The notes under the pieces are model-generated. The model worked only from the letters and a program-made list of their open reading frames with translations, was not told where the DNA came from and did not search any database. Positions 38,101 through 52,000 of a DNA stretch of 64,000 nt are shown here, one piece after another. A program made the position numbers and the translations under genes. Source of the DNA: Hydractinia symbiolongicarpus (lineage: Eukaryota > Cnidaria > Hydrozoa > Anthoathecata > Hydractiniidae); assembly GCF_029227915.1 (NCBI RefSeq), contig NC_079878.1:31523501-31587500 (forward strand), in the 5' to 3' direction. Positions within the stretch are counted from its first letter, which is position 1. Each line of letters begins with the position of its first letter.

Positions 38101-41100
38101 AAAACTACAAGTCTCATGCGTTTTAGTGGTGAAAAAATAACTTAAAAAATCGTTCGGGAAATGAATTTACTTCCTGAGTACTTTCTTTGTATACTTTGTA
38201 CTATACGGGCCGAGTCCGGGATTTACGGGAAATCGCGGGTTTTCGTTTGCCGGCGATTAAACTTCTTTTATTCAGCGTCTCATCAAAAGTGAAAACATTT
38301 TTGAAAACTACAAGTCTCATGCGTTTTAGTGGTGAAAAGATAATTTTAAAAAATCGTTCTGGAAATGAGTTTACTCCCTGGGTACTTTCTTTGTATACAT
38401 TCGACTATACGGGCCAAGCCTGGGATTTACGGGAAATCGCGGGTTTTCGTTTGCCGGCGATTAAACCTCTTTTATTCAGCGTCTCATCAAAAATGAAAAC
38501 ATTTTTGAAAACTACAAGTCTCATGCGTTTTAGTGGTGAAACAATAACTTAAAAAATCGTTCGGGAAATGCGTTTACTCCCTGGGTACTTTCTTTGTATA
38601 CATTCGACTATACGGGCCAAGCCCGGGATTTACGTGAAATCGCGGGTTTTCGTTTGCCGGAGACTAAACCTCCCTCATTGAGCGTCTCATCAAAAATGAA
38701 AACATTTTTGAAAACTACATGTCTCATGCGTTTTAGTAGCGAAAAAATAATTTAAAAAATCGTTCGGGAAATGAGTTTACTCCCTGGGTATTTTCTTTGT
38801 ATACTTTTGACTATACGGGCCGAGTCCGGGATTTACTTGAAATCGCGGGTTTTCGTTTGCCGGCGATTAAACTTCTTTTATTCCGCGTCTCATCAAAAAT
38901 GAAAACATTTTTGAAAACTACAAGTGTCATGCGTTTTAGTGGTGAAAAAATAATTTAAAAAATCGTTCGGGAAATGAGTTTACTCCCTGGATGCTTTCTT
39001 TGTATACTTTTGGCTATACGGGCCGAGTCCGGGATTTACGGGAATGCGCGGGTTTTCGTTTGCCGGCGATTAAACTTCTTTTATTCAGCGTCTCATCAAA
39101 AATGAAAACATTTTTGAAAACTACAAGTCTTATCCGTTTTTGTTGTGAAAAAATATTTTAAAAAATCGTTCGGGATTTGAGATTACTCACTGGGTACTTT
39201 CTTTGTATACTTTTGGCTATACGAGCCGAGTCCGGGATTTACAGGAATTCGCGGGTTATCGTTTGCCGGCGATTAAACTTCTTTTATTCAGCGTCTCATC
39301 AAAAATGAAAACATTTTTGAAAACTACATGTCTCATGCGTTTTAGTAGCGAAAAAATAATTTAAAAAATCGTTCGGGAAATGAGTTTACTCCCTGGGTAT
39401 TTTCTTTGTATACTTTTGACTATACGGGCCGAGTCCGGGATTTACTTGAAATCGCGGGTTTTCGTTTGCCGGCGATTAAACTTCTTTTATTCCGCGTCTC
39501 CTCAAAAATGAAAACATTTTTGAAAACTACAAGTGTCATGCGTTTTAGTGGTGAAAAAATAATTTAAAAAATCGTTCGGGAAATGAGTTTACTCCCTGGA
39601 TGCTTTCTTTGTATACATTCGACTATACGGGCCAAGCCTGGGATTTACGGGAAATCGCGGGTTTTCGTTTGCCGGCGATTAAACCTCTTTCATCAAGCGT
39701 CTCATCAAAAATGAAAACATTTTTAAAAACTACAAGTCTCATGCGTTTTAGTGGTGAAAAAATAACTTAAAAAATCGTTCGGGAAATGAATTTACTTCCT
39801 GAGTACTTTCTTTGTATACTTTGTACTATACGGGCCGAGTCCGGGATTTACGGGAAATCGCGGGTTTTCGTTTGCCGGCGATTAAACTTCTTTTATTCAG
39901 CGTCTCATCAAAAATGAAAACATTTTTGAAAACTACAAGTCTTATCCGTTTTTGTTGTGAAAAAATATTTTAAAAAATCGTTCGGGATTTGAGATTACTC
40001 ACTGGGTACTTTCTTTGTATACTTTTGGCTATACGAGCCGAGTCCGGGATTTACAGGAATTCGCGGGTTATCGTTTGCCGGCGATTAAACTTCTTTTATT
40101 CAGCGTCTCATCAAAAATGAAAACATTTTTGAAAACTACAAGTCTCATGCGTTTTAGTGGTGAAAAAATAATTTAAAAAATCGTTCGGGAAATGAGTTTA
40201 CTCCCTGGGTATTTTCTTTGTATACTTTTGACTATACGGGCCGAGTCCGGGATTTACGGGAAATCGCGGGTTTTTGTTTGCCGGCGATTAAACTTCTTTT
40301 ATTCCGCGTCTCATCAAAAATGAAAACATTTTTGAAAACTACAAGTCTCATGCATTTTAGTGGTGAAAAGATAATTTAAAAAATCGTTCTGGAAATGAGT
40401 TTACTCACAGGGTACTTTCTTTGTATATACTCGACTATACGGGCTAAGCACGGGATTTACGGAAAATCGCGGGTTTTCGTTTTCCGGCGATTAAACATCT
40501 TTTATTCAGCGTCTCATCAAAAATGAAAAAATTTTTGAAAACTACAAGTATCATGCGTTTTAGTGGTGAAAAGATAATTTTAAAAAATCGTTCTGGAAAT
40601 GAGTTTACTCCCTGGGTACTTTTTTTGTATACTTTTGGCTATACGGGCCGAGTCCGGGATTTACGGGAATGCGCGGGTTTTCGTTTGCGGGCAATTAAAC
40701 TTCTTTTATTCAGCGTCTCATCAAAAATGAAAACATTTTTGAAAACTACAAGTCTCATGCGTTTTTGTTGTGAAAAAATAATTTAAAAAATCGTTTGGGA
40801 TTTGAGATTACTCCCTGGGTACTTTCTTTGTATACTTTTAGCTATACGAGCCGAGTCCGGGATTTACGGGAATTCGCGGGTTACCGTTTGCCGGCGATTA
40901 AACTTCTTTTATTCAGCATCTCATCAAAAATGAAAACATTTTTGAAAACTACAAGTCTCATGCGTTTTAGTGGTGAAAAAATAATTTAAAAAATCGTTCG
41001 GGAAATGAGTTTACTCCCTGGGTATTTTCTTTGTATACTTTTGACTATACGGGCCAAGCCTGGGATTTACGGGAAATCGCGGGTTTTCGTTTGCCGGCGA

Positions 41101-44100
41101 TTAAACCTCTTTCATCAAGCGTCTCATCAAAAATGAAAACATTTTTAAAAACTACAAGTCTCATGCGTTTTAGTGGTGAAAAAATAACTTAAAAAATCGT
41201 TCGGGAAATGAATTTACTTCCTGAGTACTTTCTTTGTATACTTTGTACTATACGGGCCGAGTCCGGGATTTACGGGAAATCGCGGGTTTTCGTTTGCCGG
41301 CGATTAAACTTCTTTTATTCAGCGTCTCATCAAAAGTGAAAACATTTTTGAAAACTACAAGTCTCATGCGTTTTAGTGGTGAAAAGATAATTTTAAAAAA
41401 TCGTTCTGGAAATGAGTTTACTCCCTGGGTACTTTCTTTGTATACATTCGACTATACGGGCCAAGCCTGGGATTTACGGGAAATCGCGGGTTTTCGTTTG
41501 CCGGCGATTAAACCTCTTTTATTCAGCGTCTCATCAAAAATGAAAACATTTTTGAAAACTACAAGTCTCATGCGTTTTAGTGGTGAAACAATAACTTAAA
41601 AAATCGTTCGGGAAATGCGTTTACTCCCTGGGTACTTTCTTTGTATACATTCGACTATACGGGCCAAGCCCGGGATTTACGTGAAATCGCGGGTTTTCGT
41701 TTGCCGGAGACTAAACCTCCCTCATTGAGCGTCTCATCAAAAATGAAAACATTTTTGAAAACTACATGTCTCATGCGTTTTAGTAGCGAAAAAATAATTT
41801 AAAAAATCGTTCGGGAAATGAGTTTACTCCCTGGGTATTTTCTTTGTATACTTTTGACTATACGGGCCGAGTCCGGGATTTACTTGAAATCGCGGGTTTT
41901 CGTTTGCCGGCGATTAAACTTCTTTTATTCCGCGTCTCATCAAAAATGAAAACATTTTTGAAAACTACAAGTGTCATGCGTTTTAGTGGTGAAAAAATAA
42001 TTTAAAAAATCGTTCGGGAAATGAGTTTACTCCCTGGATGCTTTCTTTGTATACTTTTGGCTATACGGGCCGAGTCCGGGATTTACGGGAATGCGCGGGT
42101 TTTCGTTTGCCGGCGATTAAACTTCTTTTATTCAGCGTCTCATCAAAAATGAAAACATTTTTGAAAACTACAAGTCTTATCCGTTTTTGTTGTGAAAAAA
42201 TATTTTAAAAAATCGTTCGGGATTTGAGATTACTCACTGGGTACTTTCTTTGTATACTTTTGGCTATACGAGCCGAGTCCGGGATTTACAGGAATTCGCG
42301 GGTTATCGTTTGCCGGCGATTAAACTTCTTTTATTCAGCGTCTCATCAAAAATGAAAACATTTTTGAAAACTACAAGTCTCATGCGTTTTAGTGGTGAAA
42401 AAATAATTTAAAAAATCGTTCGGAAAATGAGTTTACTCCCTGGGTATTTTCTTTGTATACTTTTGACTATACGGGCCGAGTCCGGGATTTACGGGAAATC
42501 GCGGGTTTTTGTTTGCCGGCGATTAAACTTCTTTTATTCCGCGTCTCATCAAAAATGAAAACATTTTTGAAAACTACAAGTCTCATGCATTTTAGTGGTG
42601 AAAAGATAATTTAAAAAATCGTTCTGGAAATGAGTTTACTCACTGGGTACTTTCTTTGTATATACTCGACTATACGGGCTAAGCACGGGATTTACGGAAA
42701 ATCGCGGGTTTTCGTTTTCCGGCGATTAAACATCTTTTATTCAGCGTCTCATCAAAAATGAAAACATTTTTGAAAACTACAAGTGTCATGCGTTTTAGTG
42801 GTGAAAAAATAATTTAAAAAATCGTTTGGGAAATGAGTTTACTCCCTGGGTATTTTCTTTGTATACTTTTGACTATACGGGCCGAGTCCGGGATTTACGG
42901 GAAATCGCGGGTTTTCGTTTGCCGGCGATTAAACTTCTTTTATTCCGCGTCTCATCAAAAATGAAAACATTTTTGAAAACTACAAGTCTCATGCGTTTTA
43001 GTGGTGAAAAGATAATTATAAAAAATCGTTCTGGAAATGAGTTTACTCCCTGGGTACTTTCTTTGTATACATTCGACTATACGGGCCAAGCCTGGGATTT
43101 ACGGGAAATCGCGGGTTTTCGTTTGCCGGCGATTAAACCTCTTTCATCAAGCGTCTCATCAAAAATGAAAACATTTTTAAAAACTACAAGTCTCATGCGT
43201 TTTAGTGGTGAAAAAATAACTTAAAAAATCGTTCGGGAAATGAATTTACTTCCTGAGTACTTTCTTTGTATACTTTGTACTATACGGGCCGAGTCCGGGA
43301 TTTACGGGAATGCGCGGGTTTTCGTTTGCCGGCGATTAAACTTCTTTTATTCAGCGTCTCATCAAAAATGAAAACATTTTTGAAAACTACAAGTCTTATC
43401 CGTTTTTGTTGTGAAAAAATAACTTAAAAAGTCGTTCGGGATTTGAGATTACTCACTGGGTACTTTCTTTGTATACTTTTGGCTATACGAGGCGAGTCCG
43501 GGATTTACAGGAATTCGCGGGTTATCGTTTGCCGGCGATTAAACTTCTTTTATTCAGCGTCTCATCAAAAATGAAAACATTTTTGAAAACTACAAGTCTC
43601 ATGCGTTTTAGTGGTGAAAAAATAATTTAAAAAATCGTTCGGAAAATGAGTTTACTCCCTGGGTATTTTCTTTGTATACTTTTGACTATACGGGCCGAGT
43701 CCGGGATTTACGGGAAATCGCGGGTTTTTGTTTGCCGGCGATTAAACTTCTTTTATTCCGCGTCTCATCAAAAATGAAAACATTTTTGAAAACTACAAGT
43801 CTCATGCATTTTAGTGGTGAAAAGATAATTTAAAAAATCGTTCTGGAAATGAGTTTACTCACAGGGTACTTTCTTTGTATATACTCGACTATACGGGCTA
43901 AGCACGGGATTTACGGAAAATCGCGGGTTTTCGTTTTCCGGCGATTAAACATCTTTTATTCAGCGTCTCATCAAAAATGAAAACATTTTTGAAAACTACA
44001 AGTATCATGCGTTTTAGTGGTGAAAAGATAATTTTAAAAAATCGTTCTGGAAATGAGTTTACTCCCTGGGTACTTTTTTTGTATACTTTTGGCTATACGG

Positions 44101-46250
44101 GCCGAGTCCGGGATTTACGGGAATGCGCGGGTTTTCGTTTGCGGGCAATTAAACTTCTTTTATTCAGCGTCTCATCAAAAATGAAAACATTTTTGAAAAC
44201 TACAAGTCTCATGCGTTTTTGTTGTGAAAAAATAATTTAAAAAATCGTTTGGGATTTGAGATTACTCCCTGGGTACTTTCTTTGTATACTTTTAGCTATA
44301 CGAGCCGAGTCCGGGATTTACGGGAATTCGCGGGTTATCGTTTGCCGGCGATTAAACTTCTTTTATTCAGCGTCTCATCAAAAATGAAAACATTTTTGAA
44401 AACTACAAGTCTCATGCGTTTTAGTGGTGAAAAAATAATTTAAAAAATCGTTCGGGAAATGAGTTTACTCCCTGGGTATTTTCTTTGTATACTTTTGACT
44501 ATACGGGCCGAGTCCGGGATTTACGGGAAATCGCGGGTTTTCGTTTGCCGGCGATTAAACTTCTTTTATTCCGCGTCTCATCAAAAATGAAAACATTTTT
44601 GAAAACTACAAGTCTCATGCGTTTTAGTGGTGAAAAGATAATTATAAAAAATCGTTCTGGAAATGAGTTTACTCCCTGGGTACTTTCTTTGTATACATTC
44701 GACTATACGGGCCAAGCCTGGGATTTACGGGAAATCGCGGGTTTTCGTTTGCCGGCGATTAAACCTCTTTCATCAAGCGTCTCATCAAAAATGAAAACAT
44801 TTTTAAAAACTACAAGTCTCATGCGTTTTAGTGGTGAAAAAATAACTTAAAAAATCGTTCGGGAAATGAATTTACTTCCTGAGTACTTTCTTTGTATACT
44901 TTGTACTATACGGGCCGAGTCCGGGATTTACGGGAAATCGCGGGTTTTCGTTTGCCGGCGATTAAACTTCTTTTATTCAGCGTCTCATCAAAAGTGAAAA
45001 CATTTTTGAAAACTACAAGTCTCATGCGTTTTAGTGGTGAAAAGATAATTTTAAAAAATCGTTCTGGAAATGAGTTTACTCCCTGGGTACTTTCTTTGTA
45101 TACATTCGACTATACGGGCCAAGCCTGGGATTTACGGGAAATCGCGGGTTTTCGTTTGCCGGCGATTAAACCTCTTTTATTCAGCGTCTCATCAAAAATG
45201 AAAACATTTTTGAAAACTACAAGTCTCATGCGTTTTAGTGGTGAAACAATAACTTAAAAAATCGTTCGGGAAATGCGTTTACTCCCTGGGTACTTTCTTT
45301 GTATACATTCGACTATACGGGCCAAGCCCGGGATTTACGTGAAATCGCGGGTTTTCGTTTGCCGGAGACTAAACCTCTCTCATTGAGCGTCTCATCAAAA
45401 ATGAAAACATTTTTGAAAACTACATGTCTCATGCGTTTTAGTAGCGAAAAAATAATTTAAAAAATCGTTCGGGAAATGAGTTTACTCCCTGGGTATTTTC
45501 TTTGTATACTTTTGACTATACGGGCCGAGTCCGGGATTTACGGGAAATCGCGGGTTTTCGTTTGCCGGCGATTAAACTTCTTTTATTCCGCGTCTCATCA
45601 AAAATGAAAACATTTTTCAAAACTACAAGTCTCATGCGTTTTAGTGGTGAAAAAATAACTTAAAAAATCGTTCGGGAAATGAATTTACTTCCTGAGTACT
45701 TTCTTTGTATACTTTGTACTATACGGGCCGAGTCCGGGATTTACGGGAAATCGCGGGTTTTCGTTTGCCGGCGATTAAACTTCTTTTATTCAGCGTCTCA
45801 TCAAAAGTGAAAACATTTTTGAAAACTACAAGTCTCATGCGTTTTAGTGGTGAAAAGATAATATTAAAAAATCGTTCTGGAAATGAGTTTACTCCCTGGG
45901 TACTTTCTTTGTATACATTCGACTATACGGGCCAAGCCTGGGATTTACGGGAAATCGCGGGTTTTCGTTTCCCGGCGATTAAACCTCTTTTATTCAGCGT
46001 CTCATCAAAAATGAAAACATTTTTGAAAACTACAAGTCTCATGCGTTTTAGCGGTGAAACAATAACTTAAAAAATCGTTCGGGAAATGCGTTTACTCCCA
46101 GGGTACTTTCTTTGTATACATTCGACGATATGGGCCAAGCCCGGGATTTACGTGAAATCGCGTTTTTTCGTTTGCCGGAGATTAAACCTCTCTCATTAAT
46201 CGTCTCATCAAAAATGAAAACATTTTTGAAAACTACAAGTCTCATGCGTT
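35100..46250 (+). repeat. Block repeats of 3,251 bp and about 3.45 kb (16-17 monomers), three copies
   Basis: The monomer with AAGTATCATGCG is found at about 35.87, 37.30, 40.55 and 44.00 kb. ATGAAAAAATTTTTG at 37272 and 40523 and CAGCATCTCATC at about 37664 and 40915 share the 3251-bp shift. A marker further on (the GGAGACTAAACC monomer at about 38.66, 41.71 and 45.37 kb) shows a shift of only about 3048, because one monomer is missing from the middle copy near 41.04 kb. The GTGAAAAC variant also recurs through this region. Confidence 0.75.
41030..41070 (+). other. Chimeric monomer, unequal-exchange junction
   Basis: The left part (GGTATTTTCTTTGTATACTT) is of the type seen at about 37.77 kb. 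After GACTATACGGGCC the sequence continues as AAGCCTGGG, the type that in the other copy lies one monomer later, at about 38.01 kb. The missing piece is one monomer. The breakpoint falls within the 13 bases shared by both types. Confidence 0.75.
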
Positions 46251-49090
46251 TTAGTGGCGAAAAAATAATTTAAAAAATCGTTCGGGAAATGAGTTTACTC
46301 CCTGGGTACTTTCTTTGTATACTTTTGACTATACGGGCCGAGTCCGGGTTTTACGGGAAATCGCGGGTTTTCGTTTGCCGGCGATTAAACTTCTTTTATT
46401 CCGCGTCTCATCAAAAATGAAAACATTTTTAAAAACTACAAGTCTCATGCGTTTTAGTGGCGAAAAAATAATTTAAAAAATCGTTCGGGAAATGAGTTTC
46501 TCCCTGGGTACTTTCTTTGTATACTTTTGACTATACGGGCCGAGTCCGGGATTTACGGGAAATCGCGGGTTTTCGTTTGCTGGCGATTAAACTTCTTTTA
46601 TTCCGCGTCTCATCAAAAATGAAAACATTTTTGAAAACTACAAGTCTCATGCGTTTTAGTGGTGAAAAAATAATTTAAAAAATCGTTCGGGAAATGAGTT
46701 TACTCCCTGGATACTTTCTTTGTATACTTTTGGCTATACGGGCCGAGTCCGGGATTTACGGGAATGCGGGGGTTTTCGTTTGCCGGCGATTAAACTTCTT
46801 TTATTCAGCGTCTCATCAAAAATGAAAACATTTTTGAAAACTACAAGTCTCATGCGTTTTAGTGGTGAAAAAATAACTTAAAAAATCGTTCGGGAAATGA
46901 ATTTACTTCCTGAGTACTTTCTTTGTATACTTTGTACTATACGGGCCGAGTCCGGGATTTACGGGAAATCGCGGGTTTTCGTTTGCCGGAGATTAAACTT
47001 CTTTTATTCAGCGTCTCATCAAAAATGAAAACATTTTTGAAAACTACAAGTCTCATGCGTTTTAGTGGTGAAAAAATAATTTAAAAAATCGTTCGGGAAA
47101 TGAATTTACTCCCTGGGTACTTTCTTTGTATACTTCTGGCTATACGGGCAGTGTCCGGGTTTACGGGAATTCGCGGGTTTTCGTTTGCCGGCGATTAAAC
47201 TTCTTTTATTCAGCGTCTCATCAAAAATTAAAACATTTTTGAAAACTACAAGTCTAATGCGTTTTAGTGGTGAAACAATAACTTAAAAAATCGTTCTGGA
47301 AATGCGTTTACTCCCTGGGTACTTTCTTTGTATACATTCGACTATACGGGCCAAGCCCGGGATTTACGTGAAATCGCGGGTTTTCGTTTGCCGGAGATTA
47401 AACCTCTCTCATTAAACGTCTCATCAAAAATGAAAACATTTTTGAAAACTACAAGTCTCATGCGTTTTAGTGGTGAAAAAATAATTTAAAAAATCGTTCG
47501 AGAAATGAGTTTACTCCCTGGATACTTTCTTTGTATACTTTTGGCTATACGGGCCGAGTCCGGGATTTACGGGAATGCGGGGGTTTTCGTTTGCCGGCGA
47601 TTAAAATTCTTTTATTCAGCGTCTCATCAAAAATGAAAACATTTTTGAAAACTACAAGTCTCATGCGTTTTAGTGGCGAAAAAATAATTTAAAAAATCGT
47701 TCGGGAAATGAGTTTACTCCCTGGGTACTTTCTTTGTATACTTTTGACTATACGGGCCGAGTCCGGGTTTTACGGGAAATCGCGGGTTTTCGTTTGCTGG
47801 CGATTAAACTTCTTTTATTCCGCGTCTCATCAAAAATGAAAACATTTTTAAAAACTACAAGTCTCATGCGTTTTAGTGGCGAAAAAATAATTTAAAAAAT
47901 CGTTCGGGAAATGAGTTTCTCCCTGGGTACTTTCTTTGTATACTTTTGACTATACGGGCCGAGTCCGGGATTTACGGGAAATCGCGGGTTTTCGTTTGCT
48001 GGCGATTAAACTTCTTTTATTCCGCGTCTCATCAAAAATGAAAACATTTTTGAAAACTACAAGTCTCATGCGTTTTAGTGGTGAAAATATAATTTAAAAA
48101 ATCGTTGGGGAAATGAGTTTACTCCCTGGATACTTTCTTTGTATACTTTTGGCTATACGGGCCGAGTCCGGGATTTACGGGAATGCGGGGGTTTTCGTTT
48201 GCCGGCGATTAAACTTCTTTTATTCAGCGTCTCATCAAAAATGAAAACATTTTTGAAAACTACAAGTCTCATGCGTTTTAGTGGTGAAAAAATAACTTAA
48301 AAAATCGTTCGGGAAATGAATTTACTTCCTGAGTACTTTCTTTGTATACTTTGTACTATACGGGCCGAGTCCGGGATTTACGGGAAATCGCGGGTTTTCG
48401 TTTGCCGGAGATTAAACTTCTTTTATTCAGCGTCTCATCAAAAATGAAAACATTTTTGAAAACTACAAGTCTCATGCGTTTTAGTGGTGAAAAAATAATT
48501 TAAAAAATCGTTCGGGAAATGAATTTACTCCCTGGGTACTTTCTTTGTATACTTCTGGCTATACGGGCAGTGTCCGGGTTTACGGGAATTCGCGGGTTTT
48601 CGTTTGCCGGCGATTAAACTTCTTTTATTCAGCGTCTCATCAAAAATTAAAACATTTTTGAAAACTACAAGTCTCATGCGTTTTAGTGGTGAAACAATAA
48701 CTTAAAAAATCGTTCTGGAAATGCGTTTACTCCCTGGGTACTTTCTTTGTATACATTCGACTATACGGGCCAAGCCCGGGATTTACGTGAAATCGCGGGT
48801 TTTCGTTTGCCGGAGATTAAACCTCTCTCATTAAACGTCTCATCAAAAATGAAAACATTTTTGAAAACTACAAGTCTCATGCGTTTTAGTGGTGAAAAAA
48901 TAATTTAAAAAATCGTTCGAGAAATGAGTTTACTCCCTGGATACTTTCTTTGTATACTTTTGGCTATACGGGCCGAGTCCGGGATTTACGGGAATGCGGG
49001 GGTTTTCGTTTGCCGGCGATTAAACTTCTTTTATTCAGCGTCTCATCAAAAATGAAAACATTTTTGACAACTACAAGTCTTATGCGTTTT
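46250..49090 (+). repeat. Seven-monomer higher-order repeat, about 1,420 bp, two copies
   Basis: A rare 2-bp deletion (GAGTTTCTCCC for GAGTTTACTCCC) is present at about 46494 and 47913, shift 1419. CAAAAATTAAAACA occurs at about 47224 and 48644, and GGGAATGCGGGGG recurs at about 46760, 47571, 48180 and 48991. Sharing of rare private changes shows block copying rather than chance. Confidence 0.75.
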
Positions 49091-52000
49091 TGTTGTGAAC
49101 AAATAATTTAAAAAATCGTTCGGAATTAGAGATTACTCCCTGGGTACTTTCTTTGTATACTTTTGGCTATACGAGCCGAGTCCGGGATTTACGGGAATTC
49201 ACGGGTTTTCGTTTTCCGGCGATTAAACATCTTTTATTCAGCGTCTTATCAAAAATGAAAACATTTTTGAAAACTACAAGTCTCATGTGTTTTAGTGGTG
49301 AAAAGATAATTTTAAAAAATCGTTCTGGAAATGAGTTTACTCCCTGGGTACTTTCTTTGTATACATTCGACTATACGGGCCAAGCCTGGGAATTACGGGA
49401 AATCGCGGGTTTTCGTTTGCCGGCGATTAAACCTCTTTCATCAAGCGTCTCATCAAAAATGAAAACATTTTTAAAAAATACAAGTCTCATGCGTTTTAGT
49501 GGTGAAAAAATAATTTAAAAAATCGTTCGGGAAATGAATTTACTTCCTGAGTACTTTCTTTGTATACTTTGTACTATACGGGCCGAGTCCGGGATTTACG
49601 GGAAATCGCGGGTTTTCGTTTGCCGGCGATTAAACTTCTTTTATTCAGCGTCTCATCAAAAATGAAAACATTTTTGAAAACTACAGGTCTCATGCGTTTT
49701 AGTGGTGAAAAAATAATTTAAAAAATCGTTCGGGAAATGAGTTTACTCCCTGGGTACTTTCTTTGTATACTTCTGGCTATACGGGCAGTGTCCGGGATTT
49801 ACGGGAATTCGCGGGTTTTCGTTTGCCGGCGATTAAACTTCTTTTATTCAGCGTCTCATCAAAAATGAAAACATTTTTGAAAACTACAAGTCTCATGCGT
49901 TTTAGTGGTGAAACAATAACTTAAAAAATCGTTCGGGAAATGCGTTTACTCCCTGGGTACTTTCTTTGTATACATTCGACTATACGGGCCAAGCCCGGGA
50001 TTTACGGGAAATCGCGGGTTTTCGTTTGCCGGAGATTAAACCTCTCTCATTAAGCGTCTCATCAAAAATGAAAACATTTCTGAAAATTACAAGTCTCATG
50101 CGTTTTAGTGGTGAAAAGATAATTTTAAAAAATCGTTCTGGAAATGAGTTTACTCCCTGGGTACTTTCTTTGTATACATTCGACTATACGGGCTAAGCCT
50201 GGGATTTACGGGAAATCGCGGGTTTTCGTTTGTCGGCGATTAAACCTCTTTCATCAAGCGTCTCATCAAAAATGAAAACATTTTTAAAAACTACAAGTCA
50301 CATGCGTTTTAGTGGTGAAAAAATAATTTAAAAAAACGTTCGGGAAATGAGTTTACTCCCTGGGTACTTTCTTTGTATACTTCTGGCTATACGGGCAGTG
50401 TCCGGGATTTACGGGAATTCGGAGGTTTTCGTTTGCCGGCGATTAAACTTCTTTTATTCAGCGTCTCATCCAAAATGAAAACATTTTTGAAAACTACAAG
50501 TCTCATGCGTTTTAGTGGTGAAACAATAACTTAAAAAATCGTTCGGGAAATGCGTTTACTCCATGGGTACTTTCTTTGTATACATTCGACAATACGGGCC
50601 AAGCCCGGGATTTACGTGAAATCGCGGGTTTTTATTTGCCGGAGATTAAACCTCTCTCATTAAGCGTCTCATGAAAAATGAAAGCATTTTTGAAAACTAC
50701 AAGTCTCATGCGTTTTAGTGGCGAAAAAATAATTTAAAAAATCGTTCGGGAAATGAGTTTACTCCCTGGGTACTTTCTTTGTATACTTTTGACTATACGG
50801 GCCGAGTCCGGGTTTTACGGGAAATCGCGGGTTTTCGTTTGCCGGCGATTAAACTTCTTTTATTCCGCGTCTCATCAAAAATGAAAACATTTTTGAAAAC
50901 TACAAGTTTCATGCGTTTTAGTGTTGAAAAGATAATTTAAAAAATCGTTCTGGAAATGAGTTTACTCCCTGGGTACTTTCTTTGTATACATTCGACTATA
51001 CGGGCCAAGCCTGGGATTTACGGGAAATCGCGGGTTTTCGTTTGCCGGCGATTAAACCTCTTTCATCAAGCGTCTCATCAAAAATGAAAACATTTTTAAA
51101 AACTACAAGTCTCATGCGTTTTAGTGGTGAAAAAACAACTTAAAAAATCGTTCGGGAAATGAATTTACTTCCTGAGTACTTTCTTTGTATACTTTGTACT
51201 ATACGGGCCGACTCCGGGATTTACGGGAAATCGCGGGTTTTCGTTTGCCGGCGATTAAACTTCTTTTATTCAGCGTCTCATCAAAAATGAAAACATTTTT
51301 GAAAACTACAAGTCTCATGCGTTTTAGTGGTGAAAAAATAATTTAAAAAATCGTTCAGGAAATGAGTTTACTCCCTGGGTACTTTCTTTGTATACTTCTG
51401 GCTATACGGCAGTGTCCGGGATTTACGGGAATTCGCGGGTTTTCGTTTGCCGGCGATTAAACTTCTTTTATTCAGCGTCTCATCAAAAATGAAAACATTT
51501 TTGAAAACTACAAGTCTCATGCGTTTTAGTGGTGAAACAATAACTTAAAAAATCGTTCTGGAAATGAGTTTACTCCCTGGGTACTTTCTTTGTATACATT
51601 CGACTATACGGGCCAAGCCCGGGATTTACGGGAAATCGCGGGTTTTCGTTTGCCGGAGATTAAACCTCTCTCATTAAGCGTCTCATCAAAAATGAAAACA
51701 TTTCTGAAAATTACAAGTCTCATGCGTTTTAGTGGTGAAAAGATAATTTTAAAAAATCGTTCTGGAAATGAGTTTACTCCCTGGGTACTTTCTTTGTATA
51801 CATTCGACTATACGGGCTAAGCCTGGGATTTACGGGAAATCGCGGGTTTTCGTTTGTCGGCGATTAAACCTCTTTCATCAAGCGTCTCATCAAAAATGAA
51901 AACATTTTTAAAAACTACAAGTCTCATGCGTTTTAGTGGTGAAAAAATAATTTAAAAAAACGTTCGGGAAATGAGTTTACTCCCTGGGTACTTTCTTTGT

